NCBI GenBank assembly: GCA_937951875.1
Contig: CALGAN010000017.1
Span: forward strand, 1-44,819
DNA from: an uncultured Alkalilimnicola sp.
Lineage (GTDB): Bacteria; Pseudomonadota; Gammaproteobacteria; Nitrococcales; AK92
Reading direction: 5' to 3'
DNA: 44,819 nt
The notes beneath the pieces are model-generated. The model was not told the DNA's origin. It searched no databases and saw only the letters and a program-made list of their open reading frames with translations. The stretch's first letter is position 1, and each line of letters opens with the position of its first letter. Below are positions 23,967-33,893 of this stretch, one piece after another. The position numbers and the translations under genes are program-made.

Positions 23967-24632
23967 TCAGCCCCATCCCAACGCCAGCGCGAGCGCCAGC
24001 GGCAACAGCCACTGCCACGGCGCCGGCGCCGCCAGCGCCGGCACGGTCACCGCCGGCAGCGGCGCCCGCTCGGCGGCCGCCAGCGTAGCCGCGAACACGT
24101 CGTCGGCGAACGCCCCGATCCGCCGCAGTCGCGGCAGCCCGGCACTGACCTGGCGGCGTTCGGCCACCGCAGCGCGCAGCTGCGGCACCGCCTCCATTGC
24201 CAGCACCACCCGCAGCGCCAGCCGTTCGGGATCGAGCCCGAACGGCCGCAGCGGCCGGACCAACCAGCGAATGGCGGCCAGCAGCTGATCGCGCCCGGTC
24301 GTCGTCAGCAGCAGCTGCACCGCCGCGACCAGCAGCAGCAGCGCCGCCGTGCGCTGCGCACCCTGCTCCAGGCCGGCGGCGCTGGGCGACAGCGCGCCGA
24401 GCGCCGGCCACAAGGACTCGCCGGGCGTGAACCAGACATAGACGATGGCGATCGACAGCAGCAGTACCCGCAGCCGCCGCACGGTCGCGAGCCACCGCGA
24501 CCACAACCCCCGTCCGCCGCGACCGTAAATCAACGCCAGCGGCACGGCGGCCAGCGCCAGCTCGCGCCAGCCGGCCCGCGCCAGGCAAGCGGCCAACACC
24601 AGCAGACACAGCACACGGATAACGGGGTGCAT
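23967..24632 (-). CDS. EcfT/CbiQ-like transmembrane protein (orphan)
   Basis: A 221-aa polytopic protein that resembles the T component (EcfT/CbiQ) of energy-coupling-factor transporters. It has four to five hydrophobic segments, TPGESLWPALGALSPSAAGL in the middle and LVRPLRPFGLDPERLALRVVLA, the amphipathic coupling-helix region. The paired Ala-Arg-Gly motifs that contact the ATPases in canonical EcfT are only partly recognisable. No S component or ATPase gene is nearby. It lies between fimV and truA and nearly abuts truA. Its real role is unknown; the family call is by pattern. Confidence 0.7.
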   Translation of the reverse strand: MHPVIRVLCLLVLAACLARAGWRELALAAVPLALIYGRGGRGLWSRWLATVRRLRVLLLSIAIVYVWFTPGESLWPALGALSPSAAGLEQGAQRTAALLLLVAAVQLLLTTTGRDQLLAAIRWLVRPLRPFGLDPERLALRVVLAMEAVPQLRAAVAERRQVSAGLPRLRRIGAFADDVFAATLAAAERAPLPAVTVPALAAPAPWQWLLPLALALALGWG

Positions 24633-24657
24633 ATCTTATGCGTCGAAACCGAAAACG

Positions 24658-24683
24658 CCGACCGGGGCCTGAGCCCCGGTCGG
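24658..24683 (-). terminator. Probable fimV terminator
   Basis: A perfect 11-bp stem (CCGACCGGGGC with GCCCCGGTCGG) and a 4-base loop follows the fimV stop by about 30 bases on the minus strand. It is followed by a short CGTTTTC tract. The stem is strong but the U-tract is weak, so termination may be partial. Confidence 0.65.
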
Positions 24684-24713
24684 CTGGTGGGGGGGAACGG
24701 TCCCGGACGCGGA

Positions 24714-27104
24714 TCAGGCGATCTGCTTGAGCAGCGCCTCGGCTTCGTTCTTCTGCCGAGCGTTGCCTTCGCTGATCACCTCGTCCAAGAGGCTGCGCGC
24801 GCCCTCGACATCGCCCATGTCGAGGTAGGCGCGGGCCAGGTCGAGCTTGGTGCCGACCTCGTCCAGTTCCTCCCAGGAATCGGCCGCGGTCTCCGCGGCC
24901 GCCGGCGTGAACTCGATAACGTTATCGCTCGGCTCCTCGGCGGGCTGCTCGAACGACAGGTCGAAGTCCAGGCTCGGCAGCTCGTCCTCGGCGGGCTTGG
25001 CCTCCTCCGCGCGCTGCTCGGGAGCCGCCTCCAGCGGTTCGTCCAGGTTGAAATCCAGGGACAGATCGTCGTCGGCCGCGGCCTGCGGCTCGGCCTCCCG
25101 GCCGCTCGCCTCCTCGGCCGCCTGCGGCGCCGACTCGGCAGCGGCGGCCGGCGCCTCGAACGTGAGCTCGCCGAAATCCAGCGGCGTGTCAAGCGAGGCC
25201 TGCGGCTCTTCGACCGCGGGCGCGGCCTCTTCGGCGGCCCCGAACAGAGCGCTGTCCGGCGCCAGCTCGCGGCCCATGGCGACCGCCCGCTCCCAGGCCG
25301 GGTCGTCGGTGCCGACCTGATCGCGCAGCGCCAGCGCCTCGCGCTCGAAGCCGGCACGGTCGTGCAGCAGCGCCAGGATCTCCAGCAGCTTCAGGCGCAG
25401 CTCGGTCCGGCCGGGCTCGCGCTCCAGCGCCTTGAGCGCCACGGCCTGGGCCTGATCGTAGCGGCCGTAGGCCATGTACACGTCGATCTCGCTGAGCGCG
25501 TCGGACTCGGGCAGCAGGTCGCCGCCGTCGGCGGCCACCGTCAGCTCGTCGTCGACCGGCTGCAGCAGCGGCTCCTCTTCCGCTTGAGGCTGCCCCTGCT
25601 CGGCCGCCGGCTGCTCGGCGACCGCGGAAGTCGCCTCGACCTCGACCGGCTCCTCGTCCTCCGCACGCCGGGCGCGCCGGCGCCAGAACACGTAGAACAG
25701 CGCCAGCAGCAACGCCACCGCGCCGCCGACCAGGCCGATGTTCTTGACGTCGTCGAAGAAGCCGGGCGGCGGAGGCGGCGGCTCTACCTTGGCGGCCGGA
25801 CGCGGCTTCGGCTTCTTCTCGGCGACCGGCGGCGGCGCCGGCTGTTCCGCCGCCGGCGGCTGCTCGACTTGCGCTTGGGCCTGCGGCTGCTCCGCCGCAG
25901 GCTGCTCGACAGGAGTCTGCTCGACGGCGGCCGGCTCGGTCAGTTCGGCGACAACCGCCTGCTCGACCGGCGGCTGCGCCCCGCCGGCGGCCGGCACCGG
26001 CGACTCGGCATTGATATTGATCAGGCGCTCCTGCTGCGCGACCAGCTGCTCGCGCAGCGCGGTCAGCTGCTGCTTCAGCTCCTCGTTCTCGGCCTTGAGG
26101 CTGGCCAGCGACTCCTCGCTGAGCCGCAGCTCGTTCTGCAGCTGCCGCACCACCTCGGGGCTGGCCGCCAGATCGCGGTCCAGCAGCGAGGTCGCGGCCT
26201 GCTCGCCGCCGCTGCCGCTGGGCGCCACCACCTTGAGCCTGGCCTGCGGCTCCGGCTCGGAACGGGCGGCGGCCACCTCGGCGGCACCGCCGGCCTCCGC
26301 CGCCTGGTTCCGGCTCTGCTGCCAGCGCGCCAGCTGGGCGCGGACCTCGGCGTTGGCTTGAGCCGCGCTCACCCGAGCGATCGTGTCGCGATCCGGCACG
26401 CGCAGCACCTGGCCGCGCTTGAGGCGGTTCATGTCACCGTCGATGAAGGCATTGGGGTTGGCCTGGTACAAGGCCACCATGGTCTGGTTGATGCTGACCG
26501 ACTGGTCCGGCCGAACCCGCGCGGCGATCTTCCACAAGGTGTCGTTGGCCTTGACCGGGCCGTAGTCGCGCACGGCCGGCGGCAAGGACTCGCCGGCGCC
26601 GACACTGCCCGGCGTCGCGGCCGGTGCCGTGCTGACACCGCCGGCCGGCGCGGGGCTCGCTTGCGTCCTGGACTGCGGCGGCGTCACCACCATGGGCCGC
26701 GGTTGCTGGGCGTAAACGGGCGGATCCAACAGCAGGGTGAATTCGCGCACCAGACGGCCGCGGCCCCAGCTAGCCTCGATCAGGAAATCGAGAAAAGGCT
26801 CTTTGATCGGTTCGCGGCTGGTTACCAGAATGAAGGGACGCTCGCCCTTCACTACCTGGAACTTCAATTTGGTTAAGCTGAACGGCCTCGGGATTCCGGC
26901 ACGCTCGAAAGCCTGGGGCGAAGCCAGACTAACGACCAGCGTTTCGACCTCGTCCGCATCGCTGGCGATCAAGGGAATGCGTGCTTCCAGAGGCTGGTTC
27001 AGATGGGACTTAGCTTCGATCGCCCCCAACCCCAACGCGTGGGCAGCCGAAGAAAGCACCGTGCCCACCAACGTAAATGCGATCGCGATTTTGCTACGTG
27101 CCAT
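24714..27104 (-). CDS. fimV: FimV/HubP-type pilus and polarity protein
   Basis: A 796-aa inner-membrane protein of the FimV/HubP family, which positions type IV pili and polar proteins and influences cAMP and twitching. Order: signal peptide (1-23, ending AHA); FimV N-terminal domain (24-135); periplasmic LysM peptidoglycan-binding domain (about 181-240, NDTLWKIAARVRPDQS); coiled coil (about 318-365); Pro/Gln/Ala-rich linker; transmembrane helix (about 470-490, GLVGGAVALLLALFYVFW). A long acidic cytoplasmic region follows, with a TPR-like segment. It ends in the conserved FimV C-terminal motif (DLARAYLDMGDVEGARSLLD). The ATG at 27104 has AGGA upstream. Codon and base use match the neighbours. 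Confidence 0.96.
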   Translation of the reverse strand: MARSKIAIAFTLVGTVLSSAAHALGLGAIEAKSHLNQPLEARIPLIASDADEVETLVVSLASPQAFERAGIPRPFSLTKLKFQVVKGERPFILVTSREPIKEPFLDFLIEASWGRGRLVREFTLLLDPPVYAQQPRPMVVTPPQSRTQASPAPAGGVSTAPAATPGSVGAGESLPPAVRDYGPVKANDTLWKIAARVRPDQSVSINQTMVALYQANPNAFIDGDMNRLKRGQVLRVPDRDTIARVSAAQANAEVRAQLARWQQSRNQAAEAGGAAEVAAARSEPEPQARLKVVAPSGSGGEQAATSLLDRDLAASPEVVRQLQNELRLSEESLASLKAENEELKQQLTALREQLVAQQERLININAESPVPAAGGAQPPVEQAVVAELTEPAAVEQTPVEQPAAEQPQAQAQVEQPPAAEQPAPPPVAEKKPKPRPAAKVEPPPPPPGFFDDVKNIGLVGGAVALLLALFYVFWRRRARRAEDEEPVEVEATSAVAEQPAAEQGQPQAEEEPLLQPVDDELTVAADGGDLLPESDALSEIDVYMAYGRYDQAQAVALKALEREPGRTELRLKLLEILALLHDRAGFEREALALRDQVGTDDPAWERAVAMGRELAPDSALFGAAEEAAPAVEEPQASLDTPLDFGELTFEAPAAAAESAPQAAEEASGREAEPQAAADDDLSLDFNLDEPLEAAPEQRAEEAKPAEDELPSLDFDLSFEQPAEEPSDNVIEFTPAAAETAADSWEELDEVGTKLDLARAYLDMGDVEGARSLLDEVISEGNARQKNEAEALLKQIA

Positions 27105-27177
27105 AGTTTGTCCTATTGCCGGGTCCGACCGTGGCAATTCCGTCCCAGCTTATGGTTGTTAGCGTCCCCCAAGCGCG

Positions 27178-28200
27178 CTACAGGTGATCGCGTACGAGCA
27201 TTTCCGCGAGCTGTATTCCATTTAGCGCCGCGCCCTTACGAACATTATCTGCGACTACCCAGAAATTCAAACCCCGGGCATGGGATAGGTCGTCACGGAT
27301 GCGCCCTACGAATACATCATCGCTGTGGGCGGCTTCCGTGACCGGTGTCGGATATCCGCCAGATTTTCTGCCGTCGAGCACTTCCACGCCCGGCGCCTCC
27401 TTCAGCAGCTTGCGCGCGGCCTCGGCCGACAGCGGCTCGCGGGTCTCCACCCGCACCGCCATGGAGTGGCCGTAGAACACCGGCACCCAGGCGCAGGTGG
27501 CGCTCAGGGGCAGCGCCTGCGCGCCGAGCAGCCGGCGGGTTTCGTCCTGCAGGCGCCATTCCTCCCGGGTATAGCCGTCGTCGCCGATCTCGTCGACCTG
27601 CGGAATGACGTTGAAGGCGATCTGACGCGGGAACAGTTTCGGTTTGATCTGCTTGAGATTGAGCAAGCCCGCGGTTTGCCCGGCCAACTCCTCCACCGCG
27701 TCCTTACCCAAGGCCGATACCGCCTGATAGGAAACGACATTGACCCGCTCCAGGCCGGCGCGATCCAGCAGCGGCTTGAGCACCAACGCCAATTGCACCG
27801 CCCCCGGCCCGGGGCTGGCGATGATGCGCCGCGCCTGCCAGCGCGCCAGCTCAGCGGCGTTCACTTCCGGCACGACCAACGGTATTTCCGGGTCTGCGTT
27901 GAAAAAGCCGCTGGTATCGACCACCAGCGCGCCCGCCGCGGCCGCCTTCGGCGCGTATTCGGCGGCGATTTGCGCCGACGCGGCGAACAGAACCAGACGG
28001 ACTTTGCCGAAATCGAATCCTTCGAGCGCCTCTACCGGCAAATAACGGTCGCGGAATTCCAGCTTCTTGCCCAGAGAGCGCTCGTCGTCGAGCAGGTACA
28101 GGCGCCCCATGGGGAAGTCGCGGTCGGCGAGCAGTTCGAGCATCGCCTCGCCGATGGCGCCGGAGGCGCCGACGATTGCCAGGTCAACGGTCTTGGTCAT
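27178..28200 (-). CDS. usg: Usg, inactive aspartate-semialdehyde dehydrogenase paralogue
   Basis: A 340-aa protein with the Asd fold: NAD(P)-binding DLAIVGASGAIGEAMLELL and a C-terminal dehydrogenase domain ending VVADNVRKGAALNGIQLAE. At the active site the catalytic Cys of the usual ASPNC motif is missing; the sequence is ASPGPGA at residues 128-134. It therefore should not perform the dehydrogenase reaction. This is the known Usg paralogue found between asd and fimV/truA in gammaproteobacteria. It lies 63 bases downstream of asd, beyond a terminator. Its role is unknown. Confidence 0.93.
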   Translation of the reverse strand: MTKTVDLAIVGASGAIGEAMLELLADRDFPMGRLYLLDDERSLGKKLEFRDRYLPVEALEGFDFGKVRLVLFAASAQIAAEYAPKAAAAGALVVDTSGFFNADPEIPLVVPEVNAAELARWQARRIIASPGPGAVQLALVLKPLLDRAGLERVNVVSYQAVSALGKDAVEELAGQTAGLLNLKQIKPKLFPRQIAFNVIPQVDEIGDDGYTREEWRLQDETRRLLGAQALPLSATCAWVPVFYGHSMAVRVETREPLSAEAARKLLKEAPGVEVLDGRKSGGYPTPVTEAAHSDDVFVGRIRDDLSHARGLNFWVVADNVRKGAALNGIQLAEMLVRDHL

Positions 28201-28222
28201 CGCGATCGCCAGGTCTCGAAGT

Positions 28223-28246
28223 AAAAACCCCCGCGTTCGCGGGGGT
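28223..28246 (-). terminator. asd Rho-independent terminator
   Basis: On the minus strand CCCCCGCG and CGCGGGGG form a 7-8 bp GC stem with a minimal loop, followed immediately by TTTTT. It lies 18 bases after the asd stop and 22 bases before the usg start. It should end or attenuate the leu-asd transcript, so usg may need its own promoter or readthrough. Confidence 0.9.
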
Positions 28247-28263
28247 CGTGGTCAGGAAGAGGA

Positions 28264-29385
28264 TCAATCTTCCAACAGGATCCTGAGCATCCGCCGCAGC
28301 GGCTCGGCGGCGCCCCACAGCAGCTGGTCGCCGACCGTGAACGCGCCCAGGTAGCTCGGACCCATGTTGAGCTTGCGCAGCCGGCCGACCGGCACGGTCA
28401 GCGTGCCGGTCACCGCGGTCGGGGTGAGCTCCTTCATGGACGCCTCGCGGGTGTTGGGCACGACCTTCACCCAGTCGTTGGCGTCGGCGATCAGCCCCTC
28501 GATCTCGTCGAGCGGCACGTCCTTCTTGAGCTTGATGGTCAGCGCCTGGCTGTGGCAGCGCATGGCGCCGATGCGCACGCAGACGCCGTCGACCGGAATG
28601 ACGTCGCCGCCGCTGCGGCCGAGGATCTTGTTGGCCTCGGCCTGCCCCTTCCACTCCTCGCGCGACTGGCCGTTATCCAGCTGCTTGTCGATGTAGGGGA
28701 TCAGGCTGCCGGCCAGCGGCACGCCGAAGTTGTCGACCGGGAAGGCCTCGGAGCGCATGACCTCGGCCACCTTGCGGTCGATGTCCAGGATGTTGGACGC
28801 CGGGTCGGCCAGCAGGTCGGCCACGTAAGCGTGCGCCACACCCATCTGGGCGAGCAGCTCGCGCATGTTCTGGGCGCCGGCGCCGGAGGCGGCCTGGTAG
28901 GTCATGGCCGACACCCACTCCACCAGGTCGGCCTTGAACAGGCCGCCCAGGCCCATGAGCATGAGGCTGACCGTGCAGTTGCCGCCGATGTAGTCCTTCA
29001 CCCCGCGGCTCAGCGCGTCCTTGATGACGCCGTAGTTGACCGGGTCGAGCACGATCACCGCGTCGTCCTTCATCCGCAGGGCGCTGGCGGCGTCGATCCA
29101 GTAGCCGTTCCAGCCGGCCTTGCGCAGCTCGGGATAGACCTCGTTGGTGTAGTCGCCGCCCTGACAGGAGATGATGATGTCCATCGCCTTCAGTTCGTCG
29201 ACCGACTTCGCGTCCTTGAGCGGGGGCGCTTCCTTGCCGTAGTTCGGCGACTTGCCGCCCGGGTTGGAGGTGGTGAAGAACACCGGTTCGATCAGGTCGA
29301 AGTCGCGTTCTTCCTGCATGCGCTGCATCAGCACGGAACCGACCATCCCGCGCCAACCGACCAGACCGACTCGCTTCATGGCCAT
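28264..29385 (-). CDS. asd: Aspartate-semialdehyde dehydrogenase
   Basis: A 373-aa enzyme reducing aspartyl phosphate to aspartate semialdehyde for lysine, diaminopimelate, threonine and methionine synthesis. It is the long Gram-negative type, with the nucleotide loop VGLVGWRGMVGSVLMQRMQ, GKSPNYGKEAPPLKDA and catalytic C137 in IGGNCTVSLML. The frame has ATG-GCC-ATG. I chose the first ATG (29385), because AGAGGG lies about 11 bases upstream of it and 17 from the second. It follows leuB by 39 bases. Confidence 0.97.
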   Translation of the reverse strand: MAMKRVGLVGWRGMVGSVLMQRMQEERDFDLIEPVFFTTSNPGGKSPNYGKEAPPLKDAKSVDELKAMDIIISCQGGDYTNEVYPELRKAGWNGYWIDAASALRMKDDAVIVLDPVNYGVIKDALSRGVKDYIGGNCTVSLMLMGLGGLFKADLVEWVSAMTYQAASGAGAQNMRELLAQMGVAHAYVADLLADPASNILDIDRKVAEVMRSEAFPVDNFGVPLAGSLIPYIDKQLDNGQSREEWKGQAEANKILGRSGGDVIPVDGVCVRIGAMRCHSQALTIKLKKDVPLDEIEGLIADANDWVKVVPNTREASMKELTPTAVTGTLTVPVGRLRKLNMGPSYLGAFTVGDQLLWGAAEPLRRMLRILLED

Positions 29386-29424
29386 AAAATCAACGACCCT
29401 CTAAATCTTTGGTGATTTCCGGTT

Positions 29425-30504
<1,080 letters not shown>

Positions 30505-30517
30505 CGATGCTCCCCCC

Positions 30518-31162
30518 TCAAGCGTTCTGGAACAGCCAGGGCGCCTGCTGCGCGCGCCGCGCCTCGTAAGCCTTGATGTCGTCCGCGTGCTGCAGGGTCA
30601 GGCCGATCTCGTCCAGGCCGTTGACCAGGCAATGCTTGCGGAACGCGTCGATCTCGAAGGTGAACACCGTGCCGCCCGGCGTGGTGACGGTCTGAGCCGG
30701 CAGGTCGATGTGCAGCTGGTAACCTTCGGTCGCCTCCACTTCGCGGAACAGCTGATCGACCTGCTCCTCGCTCAGCACGATGGGCAGGAGGCCGTTCTTG
30801 AAGCAGTTGTTGTAGAAGATGTCGGCGAAGCTCGGCGCGATGATGGCGCGGAAGCCGTAGTCCTCCAGCGCCCACGGCGCGTGCTCGCGCGAGCTGCCGC
30901 AGCCGAAGTTGCGCCGCGCCAGCAGGATCTGCGCGCCCTGATAGCGCGGCTGGTTGAGCACGAAGTCGGGGTTGAGCGGCCGCTTGCTGCAGTCCTGCCC
31001 CGGCTCGCCGCGGTCGAGGTAGCGCCACTCGTCGAACAGGTTGGGCCCGAAGCCGGTGCGCTTGATGGACTTCAGGAACTGCTTGGGGATGATCGCATCG
31101 GTGTCGACGTTGGCGCGATCCAGCGGAGCGACCAGACCATCAAGAACGGTAAAGGCGCGCAT
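30518..31162 (-). CDS. leuD: 3-isopropylmalate dehydratase small subunit
   Basis: A 214-aa swivel-domain subunit that pairs with LeuC to isomerise 2- to 3-isopropylmalate. It has ANVDTDAIIPKQFLKSIKR, the conserved ARRNFGCGSSREHAPWAL substrate-specificity loop, FRAIIAPSFADIFYNNCFKNG and GLPILxEE-type C-terminal region (LLPIVLSEEQ). The ATG overlaps the leuC stop by one base (TAATG), so the subunits are translationally coupled. Confidence 0.97.
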   Translation of the reverse strand: MRAFTVLDGLVAPLDRANVDTDAIIPKQFLKSIKRTGFGPNLFDEWRYLDRGEPGQDCSKRPLNPDFVLNQPRYQGAQILLARRNFGCGSSREHAPWALEDYGFRAIIAPSFADIFYNNCFKNGLLPIVLSEEQVDQLFREVEATEGYQLHIDLPAQTVTTPGGTVFTFEIDAFRKHCLVNGLDEIGLTLQHADDIKAYEARRAQQAPWLFQNA

Positions 31163-32565
31163 TAGAAGTTCCTCACATCGACGAAGTGACCGGCGATGGC
31201 CGCCGCGGCCGCCATGGCGGGGCTGACCAGGTGGGTACGGCCGCCCGCGCCCTGCCGGCCTTCGAAGTTGCGGTTGGAGGTGGAAGCGCAGCGCTCGCCC
31301 GGCTCCAGGCGGTCAGCGTTCATCGCCAGACACATGGAGCAGCCCGGCTCGCGCCATTCGAAACCGGCTTCGATGAAGATCTTGTCCAGGCCCTCGGCCT
31401 CGGCCTGCTGCTTCACCAGCCCCGACCCGGGCACCACCATCGCCAGCTTGACGCTGTCGGCCTTCTTGCGCCCCTTGATCACCGCCGCGGCGGCGCGCAG
31501 GTCCTCGATGCGCGAGTTGGTGCAGGAGCCGATGAACACCTTGTCGATGGCGATCTCCTGGATCGGCGTGCCCGGCTGCAGCCCCATGTACTCGAGCGCC
31601 CGGATCATGCTCTTCTGCTTGACCGGATCGGGTTCGGCGAACGGGTTGGGAATCTTGGCGTCGACCGGCAGCACCATCTCCGGCGAAGTGCCCCAGGTGA
31701 CCTGCGGTTTGATGTCGGCGGCGTCGATGCGCACCACCGCGTCGAACTGAGCGTCCGGGTCGGAGTGCAGGGTCTTCCACCAAGCTACCGCCTTGTCCCA
31801 GTTCTCGCCGGTCGGCGCGAACGGACGGCCCTTGACGTACTCGATGGTCTTGTCGTCCACCGCCACCATGCCGCAGCGGGCGCCGGCCTCGATCGCCATG
31901 TTGCAGACGGTCATGCGGCCCTCGACCGACAGGTCGCGGATGGCCGAGCCGGCGAACTCGATGGCGTAGCCGGTGCCGCCGGCGGTGCCGATCACGCCGA
32001 TGATGTGCAGCACGATGTCCTTGGCGGTGATGCCCGGCCCCACCTGGCCATCGACGCTGATCAGCATCGTCTTGGCCTTCTTCTGCACCAGGGTCTGGGT
32101 GGCCAGCACGTGCTCGACCTCGGAGGTGCCGATGCCGAACGCCAGGCAGCCCAGCGCGCCGTGGGTGGAGGTGTGGGAGTCGCCGCAGACCACGGTCATG
32201 CCCGGCAGGGTGGCGCCCTGCTCCGGCCCGACCACGTGGACGATGCCCTGACGGATGTCGTTCATGCCGAACTCGACGATGCCGAACTCGCGGCAATTCT
32301 CGTCGAGGGTGTCGACCTGCAGCCGCGAGACCGGATCGACGATGCCCTTGCTACGGTCGGTGGTCGGCACGTTGTGATCGGCCACCGCCAGGTTCGCGCT
32401 GACGCGCCACGGTTTGCGACCGGCCAGTTTCAGCCCCTCGAAGGCCTGCGGCGAAGTGACCTCGTGCACGAGGTGACGGTCGATATAGAGCAGCACGGAG
32501 CCGTCGTCGTTCTGACGGACCACGTGCGCATCCCAAAGCTTGTCGTAGAGCGTCTTGGCGGCCAT
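31162..32565 (-). CDS. leuC: 3-isopropylmalate dehydratase large subunit
   Basis: A 467-aa aconitase-family subunit carrying the [4Fe-4S] cluster. The cluster ligands are recognisable as the Cys in FIGSCTNSRIEDLR and the CxxC pair in GCSMCLAMN. Other landmarks are KTLYDKLWDAHVV, HEVTSPQAFEGLK, VPTTDRSKG and GDSHTSTHGALGCLAFGIGT. It is first gene of the leuC-leuD-leuB-asd transcript. A good -10 element lies 37 bases upstream. The leader is too short for leucine-codon attenuation. Confidence 0.98.
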   Translation of the reverse strand: MAAKTLYDKLWDAHVVRQNDDGSVLLYIDRHLVHEVTSPQAFEGLKLAGRKPWRVSANLAVADHNVPTTDRSKGIVDPVSRLQVDTLDENCREFGIVEFGMNDIRQGIVHVVGPEQGATLPGMTVVCGDSHTSTHGALGCLAFGIGTSEVEHVLATQTLVQKKAKTMLISVDGQVGPGITAKDIVLHIIGVIGTAGGTGYAIEFAGSAIRDLSVEGRMTVCNMAIEAGARCGMVAVDDKTIEYVKGRPFAPTGENWDKAVAWWKTLHSDPDAQFDAVVRIDAADIKPQVTWGTSPEMVLPVDAKIPNPFAEPDPVKQKSMIRALEYMGLQPGTPIQEIAIDKVFIGSCTNSRIEDLRAAAAVIKGRKKADSVKLAMVVPGSGLVKQQAEAEGLDKIFIEAGFEWREPGCSMCLAMNADRLEPGERCASTSNRNFEGRQGAGGRTHLVSPAMAAAAAIAGHFVDVRNF

Positions 32566-32601
32566 GGATCTCTGTCGCGAGGTTGGGCAGGAAAGAGGCC
32601 G

Positions 32602-32607
32602 ATTATA
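32602..32607 (-). promoter_or_regulatory. -10 element of the leuCDB promoter
   Basis: A perfect TATAAT on the minus strand lies 37 bases before the leuC ATG in a 69-base gap. AT-rich sequence (AATTGTGTT) precedes it, but there is no convincing TTGACA match at 16-18 bases. This implies an activator or a -35-independent promoter. The predicted leader is about 30 bases. Confidence 0.55.
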
Positions 32608-32634
32608 AACACAATTACGCGGCGGGAACCGGTC

Positions 32635-33789
32635 TCAGTCCGCCGCTTGCAGCTGACGCATGCTGGACTGCGCCATCCAGGCCGAGGCCAGCGCCGCCAG
32701 CGCGGCCAGCACGAACACCCACATTCCACCCAGATCCAGCCACAGATAACCGCTCAGCAGACTGCCCAACGACACGCCCAAGCCGTAGGTCATGCTGTAC
32801 AGTGCCTGGCCGCGGCCCTGGGCCCGGCCGCGGAAGATGCGGTTGACGGTGGCGATGCCGACGGCGTGGTAGACGCCGAAGCTGGCGGCGTGCAGCAACT
32901 GGGCGAACACCAGCAGCGCCAGCACCTCCGGCAGCGCGCCGATCAGCAGCCAGCGCAACGCCGCCAGCACGAAGGCCGCGGTCAGCAGCCGGCGCGCCCC
33001 GTATACCGGCAGCCAGCGATGGATCACCAGGAACACGCCGATCTCGGCTACCACCCCCAGCGCCCACAGAGGCCCGATCAGCTCCCAGCTATAGCCGCGC
33101 TCCTGCAGATAGATGCTGAAGAAGGCGTAATACGGCCCGTGGCTGAGCTGGATGAAGAAGCAGGCCAGGAAGAACCCCGGCACGCCGGCGCCGCGCAGCG
33201 CCTGCCAGAAACCTTCGCTGGCCGCCCCCTGGCCAAACAGGCCCTCCCGCTCCGGCGTCCACAGCGCGGACAGCCAGACCGCGCCGAACAGCACCGCCAT
33301 CGCGTAGGGCACCAGCCCGACGCCCAGCCGATCCACCAGCCAGCCGACCGCCACCACCGCGACGATGAAGCCGACCGAGCCCCACAGCCGGATACGGCTG
33401 TAACGGTGCTCGGCCGGCCAGAGATGGTTGAGGGTGTTGGCCTCGTACTGCGGCAGCGCGGCGTTCCAGAAGAAGGTGAACACCAGCATCACCGCCGCCA
33501 ACCAACCATAGGAGCTGCCCAGGAACACGCCGAGGAAGGCCACCAGCGCCACCAGCGACGCCGCCCGCACCACCCGCATGCGCTGCCCGAGCCGGTCGGC
33601 CAGCGCGCCCCACACCGAGGGCGCGACGATGCGCGAGAGATTGGTGATCGCCAGCAGCTCGCCGATCTGGGCGGCGGAGAAGCCGAGCGACTTGAGATAC
33701 GGCGCCCAGTACGGCACCAGCACGCCGACGATGGCGAAGTAGAAGAAGTAGAAACTGGACAGCCGCCAGTACGGCAGAGCCTCGGCCAT
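32635..33789 (-). CDS. MFS transporter, HcaT/3-phenylpropionate-like (MFS_1_like)
   Basis: A 384-aa twelve-helix transporter beginning YWRLSSFYFFYFAIVGVLVPY, the opening typical of the HcaT/PPP transporter family (PF12832-like). It has the WGALADRLGQRMRVVR loop between helices 2 and 3, and RYSRIRLWGSVGFIVAVVAVG around helix 4-5. The C-terminal half has FGVYHAVGIATVNRIFRGRAQGRGQALYS, also conserved. The substrate is unknown in this context, since no aromatic-acid catabolic genes are near. The start is the ATG at 33789 (MAEALPYW). The frame is open upstream as aroC antisense sequence. Confidence 0.88.
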   Translation of the reverse strand: MAEALPYWRLSSFYFFYFAIVGVLVPYWAPYLKSLGFSAAQIGELLAITNLSRIVAPSVWGALADRLGQRMRVVRAASLVALVAFLGVFLGSSYGWLAAVMLVFTFFWNAALPQYEANTLNHLWPAEHRYSRIRLWGSVGFIVAVVAVGWLVDRLGVGLVPYAMAVLFGAVWLSALWTPEREGLFGQGAASEGFWQALRGAGVPGFFLACFFIQLSHGPYYAFFSIYLQERGYSWELIGPLWALGVVAEIGVFLVIHRWLPVYGARRLLTAAFVLAALRWLLIGALPEVLALLVFAQLLHAASFGVYHAVGIATVNRIFRGRAQGRGQALYSMTYGLGVSLGSLLSGYLWLDLGGMWVFVLAALAALASAWMAQSSMRQLQAAD

Positions 33790-33893
33790 GGTTATCCGAT
33801 CGAGGAGCGCCGCCACGCGGGCGGCGGCGGGAGGAACGCTGGCATCCCGGCCCCGCGCGGAGCCGGGCGGGAAAATCGTGCGCCGCCCCGGCC

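Noticed and set aside
25740..26000. A tandem repeat array or CRISPR-like region within fimV
   Set aside because: It is irregular Pro/Gln/Ala/Glu low-complexity coding sequence without constant repeat length or spacers.
24627..26876. A 749-codon plus-strand frame opposite fimV with Leu/Arg repeats
   Set aside because: It is the complement of FimV's acidic, Ala/Glu/Pro-rich cytoplasmic region; the repeats are a by-product of that composition.
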